This document shows positions 52,841 to 62,200 of a DNA stretch of 64,000 bases, piece by piece. Made by a program: the position numbers and the translations under genes. The stretch is from Celeribacter baekdonensis (GTDB lineage: Bacteria; Pseudomonadota; Alphaproteobacteria; Rhodobacterales; Rhodobacteraceae). How positions within the stretch are numbered: position 1 is the stretch's first letter; each line of letters opens with the position of its first letter. The notes beneath the pieces are model-generated. The model was not told the DNA's origin. It was given only the letters and a program-made list of their open reading frames with translations, and ran no database searches. The stretch covers positions 159,194 to 223,193 of the forward strand of contig NZ_FNBL01000002.1 in assembly GCF_900102315.1 (NCBI RefSeq). The letters are read 5' to 3'.

Positions 52841-53764
52841 GTGTCCGAGATCCGACAGGCCTTTGAACATCCCGAAGTGCGCGCCAGCGCCACCGCCGCA
52901 GAGGCTCCACATGACCGTATTTCCCTGCGCGACCATGTGGTCGAGGTCGAAATCGGTGCCTTTCAGGTCGAGCGCGGGGTGCGGCAACGGGTGGTCTTCA
53001 ATGTCGTGGTCGAATTGACACCCTTGAGCGGTCCGGTCGATGACGATGTGGATCGCATCTTGTCCTATGATCGCCTGACCGAAGCCATTCAGATCGAATT
53101 GGCCGCCGAGCGTCTCAACCTGTTGGAAACTCTGGCCGAACGCATCGCCCTGCGCATCCTGTCCGAGCCGCGGGCGTTTCGGGTCTTTGTCCGCATCGAA
53201 AAGCTGGACCGGGGGCCGGGCGCTTTGGGCGTTGAGATCGTGCGCAGCGCCTATCCCGCCACGGATCACCCGATAAGCGCGCAGAGTGTGACACCCGTGC
53301 CGCATCCGGTGATTGTACATCTTTCGCCCGAGGCGCTGGCCCATCCAAATCTCACAGCCTGGATCGACGCGATGGATGCCGACCCGCGTCCGGTGATTGT
53401 CACTGTTGGCCTGCCGTTGAGCGAACGGCCGCAGTCGGAGGCAAAGCCTGCGCAACGGCGGATTGACCTTTTGGCGATAGAACAAAACGCATGGACGCTT
53501 GCGGGCCGTGATCCGCGCTGTGTGGTGCGCGCCTCGCGCACCGAACTTGATTGGGCGGCGCGCCAAGGCCATATCTCGGTTTGGGCCCCGTCCAAAATGG
53601 TGCTTGATGCGGTGCACGGGCCAAAGGGCGATGTTGCCGATCTGGTCATGTGGTTGGCGCAAGAGATGTCTGCCGTAGCGCTTTTGACCTTGGGGGAACC
53701 CCCGATTGACGGCGCGCATGCGCTTGATCTGGCTGGCCCCTGTCAGCTTCCTGCGGGTCAGTGA
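52841..53764 (+). CDS. folB: Dihydroneopterin aldolase with C-terminal extension
   Basis: 307 residues from GTG; classic FolB proteins are about 120. The FolB domain is residues 25-135: DRISLRDHVVEVEIGAFQVERGVRQRVVFNV, SYDRLTEAIQIELAAERLNLLETLAERIA with the catalytic Glu, and VFVRIEKLDRGPGALGVEI. Residues 145-307 form a second alpha/beta domain I cannot name (VIVHLSPEALAHPNLTAWID, VRASRTELDWAARQGHISVW). It converts dihydroneopterin to 6-hydroxymethyl-dihydropterin. The stop overlaps possible starts of folP. Confidence 0.88.
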   Translation: MSEIRQAFEHPEVRASATAAEAPHDRISLRDHVVEVEIGAFQVERGVRQRVVFNVVVELTPLSGPVDDDVDRILSYDRLTEAIQIELAAERLNLLETLAERIALRILSEPRAFRVFVRIEKLDRGPGALGVEIVRSAYPATDHPISAQSVTPVPHPVIVHLSPEALAHPNLTAWIDAMDADPRPVIVTVGLPLSERPQSEAKPAQRRIDLLAIEQNAWTLAGRDPRCVVRASRTELDWAARQGHISVWAPSKMVLDAVHGPKGDVADLVMWLAQEMSAVALLTLGEPPIDGAHALDLAGPCQLPAGQ

Positions 53765-53772
53765 GCCTAGCT

Positions 53773-54798
53773 ATGTCCTCGCTCTATTATCGCCCCATCT
53801 GTTCTATTGATCCTTCGCGCCCCTCAGGCGCTTTGTCGCTGGCGGGCGGCTGGGTCTGGTTTTCGCAGGTCGAGGTGTTGTCGCGCACAGCCCCGCCGCA
53901 GATCATACCCGCCGCTGATCTACCCGAGGAGGTCAAAATCCGCCTGACCGTCCCCCGTGCGCCTTTGGCTGGGCTGGATCTCACTCGGCCAAACCTGATG
54001 GGCATTCTCAATGTCACGCCCGATAGTTTCTCCGATGGCGGGCTGTTTGACGCCCCCGAAGCCGCTCTGGCACGGGCGCAAATGATGGTCTCTGAGGGCG
54101 CGGATATTCTTGATATCGGAGGCGAAAGCACCCGCCCCGGTGCGGATTATATTGCCCCCGAGGTCGAAATCACCCGCACCGCGCCGGTGATTGCCGCCAT
54201 TCGGGCGGGCTCCACTGTGCCAATTTCCATCGACACGCGCAAAGCCCCTGTGGCGGCGGCGGCCCTCGCGGCGGGGGCGGATTTGGTCAACGATGTCTAT
54301 GCGTTTTGCCATGACCCGGAGTTGGCGGCGGTGACAGCGCAATCGGGCGCGCCTGTGTGTTTGATGCATGCCCAAGGCGATCCAGAGGTGATGCAAGAGC
54401 ATCCCGAGTATGAAAACGTGTTGTTGGATGTCTATGATTTTCTTGCGGCGCGGATTGCCGTGGCGGAGGCGGCGGGCATTGCCCGCACGCGCATTCTGGT
54501 CGATCCTGGCATCGGATTTGGCAAGTCTCAGGATCATAATCTTGCACTTTTACACCGAATTTCGCTGTTTCATGCGCTTGGATGCGGCGTGCTTTTGGGC
54601 GTTTCGCGCAAAGGCTTTATTGGTCGGATCGGTCAGGCACCTGCGCCGCGAGATCGCGCGCCGGGCTCAATCGCTGTGGCTTTGGCCGCCGTGGCACAGG
54701 GGGTTCAGGTGCTGCGGGTCCATGATATCAAAGAGACAAAACAAGCGCTTGCTCTGTGGCAGGCAGTGAGTGGCGAGGGAGGTCAGCATGACGCGTAA
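53773..54798 (+). CDS. folP: Dihydropteroate synthase
   Basis: 341 residues from the ATG before [10 protein letters not shown]; a GTG at 53761 overlapping the folB stop (GTGA) is an alternative. The N-terminal 70 residues are an extra domain common in this order. The TIM-barrel core holds [16 protein letters not shown] near residue 77, [13 protein letters not shown] near 115, [24 protein letters not shown] near 150, and [13 protein letters not shown] near 240. It joins pABA to the pterin. It overlaps glmM by 11 bases, which gives a folB-folP-glmM unit. Confidence 0.95.
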   Translation: MSSLYYRPICSIDPSRPSGALSLAGGWVWFSQVEVLSRTAPPQIIPAADLPEEVKIRLTVPRAPLAGLDLTRPNLMGILNVTPDSFSDGGLFDAPEAALARAQMMVSEGADILDIGGESTRPGADYIAPEVEITRTAPVIAAIRAGSTVPISIDTRKAPVAAAALAAGADLVNDVYAFCHDPELAAVTAQSGAPVCLMHAQGDPEVMQEHPEYENVLLDVYDFLAARIAVAEAAGIARTRILVDPGIGFGKSQDHNLALLHRISLFHALGCGVLLGVSRKGFIGRIGQAPAPRDRAPGSIAVALAAVAQGVQVLRVHDIKETKQALALWQAVSGEGGQHDA

Positions 54799-56134
54799 AC
54801 TTTTTGGCACGGATGGCGTGCGTGGGCGGGCCAACTCCGCACCGATGACGGCGGAGATGGCGCTGAAACTCGGGGCCGCTGCTGGGCGTTATTTTCGCCG
54901 CGATGGTTCGCGCGAACATCGCGTGGTGATTGGCAAGGACACGCGCCTGTCGGGTTACATGTTTGAAACCGCGATGACGGCGGGGTTTACCTCGACGGGC
55001 ATGAACGTGTTTCTGCTTGGTCCGGTGCCGACCCCCGCTGTGGGCATGTTGACCACCTCGATGCGCGCTGACGTGGGCGTGATGATTTCCGCCTCGCACA
55101 ACCCGGCCGAGGACAATGGCATCAAATTTTTTGGCCCCGATGGGTTCAAATTGTCGGACGAGGCCGAGAGTGAAATTGAACGTCTGATGGAGACCGAAAT
55201 TGAGCCAGCGCAGGCCGACAATATCGGCCGCGCCAAGCGGATCGATGATGGTCGGTTTCGCTACAACGAACGGGTCAAATCGACCCTGCCGCGTGGGATG
55301 ACCCTTGCGGGTCTCAAGGTGGTGATTGATTGCGCCAATGGCGCGGCGTATCGCACCGCCCCCGAAGTGTTGTGGGAATTGGGTGCCGAGGTGATCCCCG
55401 TGGGCACCCATCCCAATGGTCGCAACATCAACGATCACTGTGGTTCGACCTATGTCCAAACCGCAGCCGAAGCTGTGGTGGCGCATGGCGCCGATGTGGG
55501 CATTTGTTTGGATGGCGATGCCGACCGGGTGATGATTTTGGACGAGACCGGGCAGGTGGCTGATGGCGATCAACTTATGGGTCTGATGGCCAAATCCTGG
55601 GCCGATCAGGGCCGTTTGGCGGGCGGTGCTTTGGTCGCAACGGTGATGTCGAACCTTGGGTTGGAGCGGTTTCTGGAGGCGGAGGGCCTGCGCTTGGAAC
55701 GCACTGCGGTGGGCGACCGCTATGTGGTCGAACGGATGCGTCAGGGCGGGTTCAACCTTGGCGGCGAACAATCCGGCCATATCGTGATGACCGATTATGC
55801 CACCACGGGCGATGGGTTGTTGGCGGGTCTGCAATTTCTGGCTGCCATGGTCGAGACCGGCAAAAAAGCCTCTGAAATGTCACAGGTGTTCGAGCCGGTG
55901 CCGCAGCTTTTGAAAAACGTGCGCTATGCCGCAGGCCAGCTTCCGTTGGAGAACGGCGGCGTGAAGGCGGCGATCGCGGATGCGGAGGCCAAGCTTTTGG
56001 GCAATGGCCGGTTGTTGATCCGTAAATCCGGCACAGAACCGTTGATCCGGGTGATGGCCGAAAGCGTCAGCGAGACGGTGCTGACCGGGGCTGTAGATCA
56101 GGTGGTGGCCGCGGTGGAGGCCGCAACCCGGTAA
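54788..56134 (+). CDS. glmM: Phosphoglucosamine mutase
   Basis: 448 residues, normal length. It converts glucosamine 6-phosphate to the 1-phosphate for peptidoglycan and [17 protein letters not shown] at the start, the phosphoserine S103 in [18 protein letters not shown], metal loop [13 protein letters not shown] near residue 240, sugar loop [10 protein letters not shown] near 325, and phosphate loop [16 protein letters not shown] near 410. GGGAGG precedes the ATG. The folP-glmM pairing is widely conserved in bacteria. Confidence 0.97.
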   Translation: MTRKLFGTDGVRGRANSAPMTAEMALKLGAAAGRYFRRDGSREHRVVIGKDTRLSGYMFETAMTAGFTSTGMNVFLLGPVPTPAVGMLTTSMRADVGVMISASHNPAEDNGIKFFGPDGFKLSDEAESEIERLMETEIEPAQADNIGRAKRIDDGRFRYNERVKSTLPRGMTLAGLKVVIDCANGAAYRTAPEVLWELGAEVIPVGTHPNGRNINDHCGSTYVQTAAEAVVAHGADVGICLDGDADRVMILDETGQVADGDQLMGLMAKSWADQGRLAGGALVATVMSNLGLERFLEAEGLRLERTAVGDRYVVERMRQGGFNLGGEQSGHIVMTDYATTGDGLLAGLQFLAAMVETGKKASEMSQVFEPVPQLLKNVRYAAGQLPLENGGVKAAIADAEAKLLGNGRLLIRKSGTEPLIRVMAESVSETVLTGAVDQVVAAVEAATR

Positions 56135-56157
56135 GCCGATATGTTGGATAAAGATAA

Positions 56158-56187
56158 GAAAAGGCGGCTCAATGGGCCGCCTTTTTG
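56158..56187 (+). terminator. Rho-independent terminator after glmM
   Basis: A GGCGGC(TC)/(GG)GCCGCC stem with flanking A and T runs; T5 follows. Between convergent genes. Confidence 0.85.
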
Positions 56188-56218
56188 ATAATATATCGTA
56201 TTTGTACAAGCTGTTCGT

Positions 56219-56632
56219 TTACTGGCCCGCCACAAAAGGGGAATAGACGAGGCACATGCCAGCGTTCATCAAAGTCCAGATCACACCGAAGATACGCAGG
56301 CCGATCCCAGAATTCCCTTTGGGTTGAGCAACCGCGACGGCGCGCGCGACGCCCAAAAGGTAGACGCCAAAGACGACGAACGACGCGCTCAACAGTGGCG
56401 ACAAGAGCGGAACGAATGAGGCAAGCGCTAAAAAAACAACCATGACGGGCAAAAACAACAGGCCTGCCAAATAATTGCCCGCCCAAAACGTGTCGCCAAG
56501 GCCCTCACGCCCGGCCAAAAGGCTTTTCCAAAACCCAAAAGTAAACATCCGCGCCCGTTCGGCTTGGATCTCGCCCTCATTCTTGGGGGTCAGATCGGCG
56601 GGGATATGATCGTCATGTGGCGTCTTGGTCAT
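56219..56632 (-). CDS. Small membrane protein of unknown function
   Basis: 137 residues. A polar, charged N-terminus of about 45 residues (DLTPKNEGEIQAERARMFTFGFWKSLLAGREGLGDTFW) precedes three hydrophobic helices, the last ending at the C-terminus in VIWTLMNAGMCLVYSPFVAGQ. The organisation (acidic head, amphipathic FWKSLLxGREGLGDTFW, then helices) resembles DUF805-like small proteins, but I do not assign it. The next upstream gene on this strand has its own terminator, so this is a separate unit. Confidence 0.72.
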   Translation of the reverse strand: MTKTPHDDHIPADLTPKNEGEIQAERARMFTFGFWKSLLAGREGLGDTFWAGNYLAGLLFLPVMVVFLALASFVPLLSPLLSASFVVFGVYLLGVARAVAVAQPKGNSGIGLRIFGVIWTLMNAGMCLVYSPFVAGQ

Positions 56633-56662
56633 GGGAAACTCCTTTGGCCCATCTGCACATGA

Positions 56663-56690
56663 AAAAGAGCGCCCCGCAAGGCGCTCTTTC
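56663..56690 (-). terminator. Rho-independent terminator after the hemerythrin-like gene
   Basis: AAAGAGCGCC and GGCGCTCTTT arms with a short CCGCAA loop; the minus strand continues into T5. Confidence 0.85.
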
Positions 56691-56715
56691 GACGCATTTG
56701 GACGTCACATTTGGC

Positions 56716-57279
56716 TCATCCGCGCAATTTATGGTGCAGGATGATGGGCACCACGAGGTCTTCTTCGTCGCTTAGATGCCGCGCCAAAAGGGCGCTGATG
56801 TCGCGGGCGCGGCTTTCAACATCGCCCACCTCAGTGCGCATATCGACAGGCGACAAATGCGCCAGTTGTACCACGCGGTTGGCGCTGCGTTGGAACCGAT
56901 CCAATGTGGCGTCCAGTGCCGCGTGATCGGCCTCCAACATCTCAAGCCCTGCCATCAGACGCCCCTCAGCGGCCCCCAATTCGGGAAAGAATTTGCGGTC
57001 TTCCCAGCTGTGATGCCCATGCAGATTGCGCAACAAAAGATCGCCGTATTTGGCAAGCTTTTGAGCATAGATCTGATCGTCCATCTCTTTGTCAATAAAG
57101 GCCTCGGTGTCCTCCAAAACATAGGAAGACAGCGCGCGAAACATGGTGTGAGCGCCCATCCAATTTTGGATGGAGCTGGCGAAATTCGGGTGATCCGGCC
57201 AGACATCGCGCGGATAGTCCCGAAGCAGAAACTGCATCTCATCTGGCAGCCCCTGTCTTTTGTCCACTGTGTGTATCAT
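56716..57279 (-). CDS. Hemerythrin-domain (HHE) protein
   Basis: 187 residues from the Met before IHTVDKRQGLP; the frame is open to a Met 14 codons earlier. Four-helix HHE features: an early His in WMGAHTMF, GHHSWEDRKFFPEL near residue 90, EADHAALDATLDRF near 118, and LLARHLSDEEDLVVPIIL near the end, giving the usual His/Glu iron ligands. Members bind a di-iron centre and sense or store oxygen or nitric oxide, or repair iron-sulfur clusters. The exact role here is unknown. Confidence 0.85.
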   Translation of the reverse strand: MIHTVDKRQGLPDEMQFLLRDYPRDVWPDHPNFASSIQNWMGAHTMFRALSSYVLEDTEAFIDKEMDDQIYAQKLAKYGDLLLRNLHGHHSWEDRKFFPELGAAEGRLMAGLEMLEADHAALDATLDRFQRSANRVVQLAHLSPVDMRTEVGDVESRARDISALLARHLSDEEDLVVPIILHHKLRG

Positions 57280-57339
57280 GGGAGGAATGTGGGGGGGCGC
57301 AGAATTGTTACAACATAACATTTGCGCAGGGCTGCTCTG

Positions 57340-58260
57340 TCATCCACGCACAAAGATGCGTTTCACTGAGGCCCATTGCGAAATCGCCACCCCGCCAAGG
57401 ATCAGCCCCAGCGCGATCAAAAGTGTGGGCGGCAAAGGTTCACCCAAAACCTGCGCGCCCAAGACGACGGACCACACGGGCACCTGATAATTGACCAAAG
57501 TCATAAAGGTTGGCCCGGCGGAGCGGATCACCAAAACGCGCAACTGGTTCATCGCCGCAGTCGAGACCACGCCAAGAAAAATCAACGCAACAAAGGCCTT
57601 GAGCGGTGGCAGACCCGGCGCGCCTTCGGCCAGGATCGAAAACGGCAGGGTGATCACCGCGCCGGTCGCCATCATGATCGTGGTTAAGGCGGTCGAGTTG
57701 ATTGGCGGGATGCGACGGATGGTGATGGAGTTGAGCGCATAGCAAAACGCCACGGTGAGACAGGCCATGCGACCCCAAAACTCCAAATCCGCGCCGGTGC
57801 TGTCCAACGCAGATTTGCCGATCAGAAGCGCCACACCGCAAAACCCAAGTGTCACGCCAATGATCGCGCGCAGTGACAGGCGCTCGCCCGCCACCATGAA
57901 ATGCGCCATCGGCAAGACCACCAAAGGCACGGCGGCCATCGAGGTTCCGGCAAAGCCCGAGGTCACATATTGCTGCCCCCAGTTGAGCAATAAAAACGGC
58001 ACGCCCGAGGAAATCGCCCCGGCCCAGATCAACGCCATGGGACGCGGCCTGTTGTCCGGGTCGGTGCCCATTTTAAACCCGTCTTTGCCCCAAAACACCG
58101 CCATCACCATCGCTGCAATGGTCAGCCGGAAGGTTGCCAACCAAAATGGCGTGATCCCGGTCAGGGCGATCTCGATCACCATGAAAGTTGAGCCCCAGAC
58201 AAAGCCTAAAACGCCAACCATGATCCATGAGGCGCGGGTGATATTGGGGAGAGGCGACAT
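57340..58260 (-). CDS. EamA/DMT-family transporter
   Basis: 306 residues with ten predicted helices. The first EamA repeat begins GVLGFVWGSTFMVIEIALTGITPFWLATFRL, a classic YedA/RhaT-like opening. Second-repeat features are TFMTLVNYQVPVWSVVLGAQVLGE near residue 250. The gene follows the cupin gene by two bases, so both are on one transcript. Third DMT carrier of the window; substrate unknown. Confidence 0.9.
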   Translation of the reverse strand: MSPLPNITRASWIMVGVLGFVWGSTFMVIEIALTGITPFWLATFRLTIAAMVMAVFWGKDGFKMGTDPDNRPRPMALIWAGAISSGVPFLLLNWGQQYVTSGFAGTSMAAVPLVVLPMAHFMVAGERLSLRAIIGVTLGFCGVALLIGKSALDSTGADLEFWGRMACLTVAFCYALNSITIRRIPPINSTALTTIMMATGAVITLPFSILAEGAPGLPPLKAFVALIFLGVVSTAAMNQLRVLVIRSAGPTFMTLVNYQVPVWSVVLGAQVLGEPLPPTLLIALGLILGGVAISQWASVKRIFVRG

Positions 58261-58262
58261 GG

Positions 58263-58742
58263 TTAATCCTCGTAGGGGGACTGGGCGGGCTGGCCATCCA
58301 ATGTGGTGTAGTGGCGTGTTTTCACCTCGGTGGCACCGGGATCGCGGGTAAAGGTCAGGATGCGGTCACGGTCAGGATAGGTCACCGTGTCGCCCATGGA
58401 GCGGGTGCCGATCACCAGATAGCGCGCCTCTTGATCGCTGACATTGGTCAGGTAATGGCCTTTGGCGACCCCGGCCTTAAAGGTCGCGGCCTCTCCAGCG
58501 CGCAAAACGTATGTCTCGGCCCCTTCGATCACTTGCACCTCGCCTGTGACCACAAAGACCATTTCGTCCTCGGTTTGATGCCAGTGTTTGATCGACGACG
58601 CAGATCCCGGCGGCAGGATTTCAAGAAAGGCGCCAAACTGGGTCAAGCCTCCGCTGTCGCTGAACAAAAGGGCTTCATAGGACCCGCAGGCGGAGGAGGT
58701 GCCGCTGTCTTTGAGCGCGGTGTCTGGTGTGAACTTTGGCAT
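58263..58742 (-). CDS. Cupin-domain protein
   Basis: 159 residues from MPKFTPDTALKDSG. The two cupin motifs are visible: GSASSIKHWHQTEDEMVFVVTGEVQVIEG near residues 57-82 with His/His/Glu metal ligands, and the second near GEAATFKAGVAKGHYLTNVS around 90-105, with a His in place. It is a small beta-barrel, possibly an isomerase, dioxygenase or sugar-binding protein. Cotranscribed with the EamA transporter, so it may act on the transported compound. Confidence 0.85.
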   Translation of the reverse strand: MPKFTPDTALKDSGTSSACGSYEALLFSDSGGLTQFGAFLEILPPGSASSIKHWHQTEDEMVFVVTGEVQVIEGAETYVLRAGEAATFKAGVAKGHYLTNVSDQEARYLVIGTRSMGDTVTYPDRDRILTFTRDPGATEVKTRHYTTLDGQPAQSPYED

Positions 58743-58756
58743 GATGATCCTCTCAT

Positions 58757-58792
58757 GAAAAAGGCCCCGACGCATCCGCCGGGGCCCTTCGT
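58757..58792 (-). terminator. Rho-independent terminator after ilvC
   Basis: AAGGCCCCG and CGGGGCCCTT arms with one bulged base; the minus strand continues into TTTTTC. Just after the ilvC stop. Confidence 0.85.
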
Positions 58793-58809
58793 CTTGGAGA
58801 GAGTGGCGC

Positions 58810-59844
<1,035 letters not shown>

Positions 59845-59939
59845 TCATTCTTTGTCTGTGTGCAAGCCTCTTTCGAGTCTGCGGGCACTATCGTTCAAAT
59901 CTAACCTCTGTCGCGTACAAAATTTGACCTCATTTCTGG

Positions 59940-59981
59940 TTTGTGAAATACGATCATTCGTATAATCTTAAATTTGTGAAA
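59940..59981. promoter_or_regulatory. Candidate Lrp operator between ilvC and the tandem regulators
   Basis: A perfect palindrome ATACGA-TCAT-TCGTAT (59948-59963) is flanked by two direct copies of TTTGTGAAA (59940-59948 and 59973-59981). The area is clearly more AT-rich than its surroundings and lies in the shared divergent promoter. Which regulator binds is inferred. Confidence 0.55.
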
Positions 59982-59986
59982 AAATC

Positions 59987-60445
59987 ATGCAAGTAGACGA
60001 CACAGACCGGCGCATCCTGCGTCAAATACAGGCCGATCCCGAAGCACCCGCCTCTGAATTGGCCGAACGCGCCGGGGTGACCCCGGTCACATTCGCCCGC
60101 CGATTGGAGCGGATGCGCGAGGCTGGTGTGGTCAAAGCGATCCGCGAACAGGTCGATTGGCGCGCTTTGGGCTATGAGGTTGAGGTGTCGTTGCGCGTCA
60201 CCTTGGACAAAACCGAACCGCGCGCCTTTGACGAATTCATCATCGCCGCGCGTGCTGTCCCTGAGGTGATTTCCATCGGTACATTCCTGGGCCGGGTCGA
60301 TGCGCGGCTTTTGGTGATTGCGCGCGATATGTCTGATTATCAACGGATTTATCGCGAACACATTCTGTCCCTGCCGCATATGACCGACATTGAGGCCTTG
60401 ATGCAGGTGGCGACCATCAAAGATGCGCAATCGGTGCCGCTATGA
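59987..60445 (+). CDS. Lrp/AsnC-family regulator, first of a tandem pair
   Basis: 152 residues. N-terminal HTH (DDTDRRILRQIQADPEAPAS, recognition helix VTFARRLERMREAGVV) and a C-terminal RAM domain with ISIGTFLGRVDARLLVIARD. Divergent from ilvC, so branched-chain amino acid control is the natural guess. Its stop overlaps the start of a second Lrp-like gene (ATGA); the two proteins could form a hetero-oligomer. Confidence 0.9.
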   Translation: MQVDDTDRRILRQIQADPEAPASELAERAGVTPVTFARRLERMREAGVVKAIREQVDWRALGYEVEVSLRVTLDKTEPRAFDEFIIAARAVPEVISIGTFLGRVDARLLVIARDMSDYQRIYREHILSLPHMTDIEALMQVATIKDAQSVPL

Positions 60446-60909
60446 GCCAGGACGCGATGGAATTGGACGACATCGACCGCCGGCTGATCCGCGCTTTATG
60501 CGAGGATGCGACACAATCGGCGGGGGCCTTGGGGCGCGAGATGGGGCTGAGTCAACCGGCGACGTGGCGGCGGATCAAGCGGCTGAAAGAGCTGGGCATT
60601 TTCGGCCCGCGCCGGGTGGATTTGGATCTTGAGGGTTTGGGATTTGGCGTCACGGTGTTTTTGGGCATCAAATTGGCGACCAAGGGTCGGGTGTCCTTGG
60701 AGGATTTCGAACGCGCCGTGCAGGCGATCCCGGAGGTGCAGACCGTGCAGCACGTTTTGGGCCTGTTCGATTATCGGCTGCGCGTGGTGGCGCAAGACCT
60801 GCCGGATTTTGAACGCGTGCTCAGGCGGCGGATCATGACGCTGCCCGGTGTGGGCAACGTCGAGGCCAATGTGCTGTTGTCCGAGGAACGCCGCCCCGGC
60901 CCGATTTAG
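60442..60909 (+). CDS. Lrp/AsnC-family regulator, second of a tandem pair
   Basis: 155 residues. HTH region LDDIDRRLIRALCEDATQSA with recognition helix SQPATWRRIKRLKELGIF, then a RAM domain (VQTVQHVLGLFDYRLRVVAQ). It shares the layout but not close sequence with its upstream neighbour, so it is not a recent duplicate. The two genes overlap by four bases. A paired AsnC-like arrangement also occurs in siroheme decarboxylases, but no heme genes are nearby, so regulation is the better reading. Confidence 0.88.
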   Translation: MSQDAMELDDIDRRLIRALCEDATQSAGALGREMGLSQPATWRRIKRLKELGIFGPRRVDLDLEGLGFGVTVFLGIKLATKGRVSLEDFERAVQAIPEVQTVQHVLGLFDYRLRVVAQDLPDFERVLRRRIMTLPGVGNVEANVLLSEERRPGPI

Positions 60910-60916
60910 CGCCTGA

Positions 60917-61510
60917 TCAATGCGGGATTTTGTCGGAGGGCAGATCGACATAGCCGGTGATCATCGGCTTGACCAAATTCTCGCCCTTGCGCTTTTTATA
61001 CCAAAAAATCGCGGCGATATGCCCCAGAACCATCAGCAAAAGCAGGGTTGAGAGCGGTTCATGCAGCGACAGCGCCTTGCGCGCCACATCGCTTGAGACA
61101 TACTGTGCCAGCGGGCCGACATTGATGAAATCTTCCGGGTCGGCCAAGAGCCCAGACATCACCTGCATTGCCAAAACGACCAAAACCCCGACGACAAAAA
61201 TCGCGCCGACCGGGTTGTGACCATAGGAGCGTGACGGGGTGTTCAAAGGGAGCGTCCGGGCATAGGCCATGACCTTGCCCGGACCTTTGACAAATGTGGC
61301 GAACCGCGCCGTTTTGGTGCCAAACAGCCCCCACAGCAGCCGCAACACCACGATCCCGGCCACGGTGTAGCCCGAATAGAAATGCAACGTCATGATGTTT
61401 GGGCCAAATTTGCCCAAACCCCATGAGGTGGCGAAAGCGATCACCAAAGCCCAATGGAGGATGCGGACAACGGGGTCCCAAACATAGGTTTTGTTCAGCG
61501 GTTCTGACAT
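60917..61510 (-). CDS. Cytochrome b561-type membrane protein
   Basis: 197 residues with four to five helices. VWDPVVRILHWALVIAF near residue 10 and MTLHFYSGYTVAGIVVLRLLWGLFG near 40-65 give heme-ligand histidines; LSLHEPLSTLLLLMVLGHIAAIFWYKKRKGENLV near 148-180 gives the others. The prokaryotic cytochrome b561/Ni-hydrogenase b-type fold. It probably carries electrons in the inner membrane to or from the c-type cytochrome encoded 22 bases upstream on the same strand. Confidence 0.9.
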   Translation of the reverse strand: MSEPLNKTYVWDPVVRILHWALVIAFATSWGLGKFGPNIMTLHFYSGYTVAGIVVLRLLWGLFGTKTARFATFVKGPGKVMAYARTLPLNTPSRSYGHNPVGAIFVVGVLVVLAMQVMSGLLADPEDFINVGPLAQYVSSDVARKALSLHEPLSTLLLLMVLGHIAAIFWYKKRKGENLVKPMITGYVDLPSDKIPH

Positions 61511-61532
61511 CGGTTCGCCTCAGTCTTAGCGC

Positions 61533-61991
61533 TTAAAAATCTTTGGCGCGGTAGTCGTCGTGGCAGGCTTTGCAGGTGCCGCCGAGTTTGCCGACGGCGG
61601 GCTGAAGTGCCTCAAGGCCGTTGCCGGCGACAGCGTTCAAATCGGCCACAGCTTGGTAAAAGGCCATGCCTTTGTCCTGAACGCCGGGCATATCGGCCCA
61701 GATTTTAGCCTCAGCGCGGGTTTCACCGGGCAGGTCGTCGTTCGAGGTGCCGGGTGCGAAAAGGTCGGACATGGTGTAGCCGGTGAGAGCCGCAAGATCC
61801 TTTGCCGCTTGGCTTGCCACATCGGCGTCATAGTCGATTTTACCCTGTGCCATGGCGCCCAATGTAGACATTTCAAAGCCCACAAGGGTGAAATACGCGC
61901 GGCGTGCTTTGGCCACGTCAGAGGGGGATTGGGCAAACGCTCCGGTCGCGGCAGTGGCGGCGATGACGGTCGAGATAATGAGTTTACGCAT
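61533..61991 (-). CDS. Cytochrome c' (class II c-type cytochrome)
   Basis: 152 residues with a signal peptide (MRKLIISTVIAATAATGAFA). The heme motif is near the C-terminus, CKACH in LGGTCKACHDDYRAKDF, the arrangement of class II cytochromes c with a four-helix bundle. It lacks only the final basic tail of some members. Periplasmic electron carrier or nitric-oxide binder. Expressed with the cytochrome b561 gene, which suggests a small redox pair. The 209 bases upstream, before the pepN stop, hold no gene that I can see. Confidence 0.9.
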   Translation of the reverse strand: MRKLIISTVIAATAATGAFAQSPSDVAKARRAYFTLVGFEMSTLGAMAQGKIDYDADVASQAAKDLAALTGYTMSDLFAPGTSNDDLPGETRAEAKIWADMPGVQDKGMAFYQAVADLNAVAGNGLEALQPAVGKLGGTCKACHDDYRAKDF

Positions 61992-62200
61992 AGATGATGT
62001 TCCCTGTCAGGTGACGTAATGAATGACGAATGTGTCCGCACGATTGGCCAATCATGTCATGGTATTGTGCAAAGTGAATATGACAATCTGTCCCGCCCGG
62101 CGATGTAAGCCCCGGAACCGGTTCAACTTTTTGTTATGATGGCGCTAACCGGGCACGATGTCGCACCCGGCTGCATGTTGTGCTTTACATAATCCGAGCG

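Noticed and set aside
60442-60909. Siroheme decarboxylase (AhbA/B, NirD-like) as an alternative for the tandem AsnC-type genes
   Set aside because: No nir, ahb or heme genes are nearby and both proteins keep a typical DNA-binding helix-turn-helix; location opposite ilvC favours regulation.
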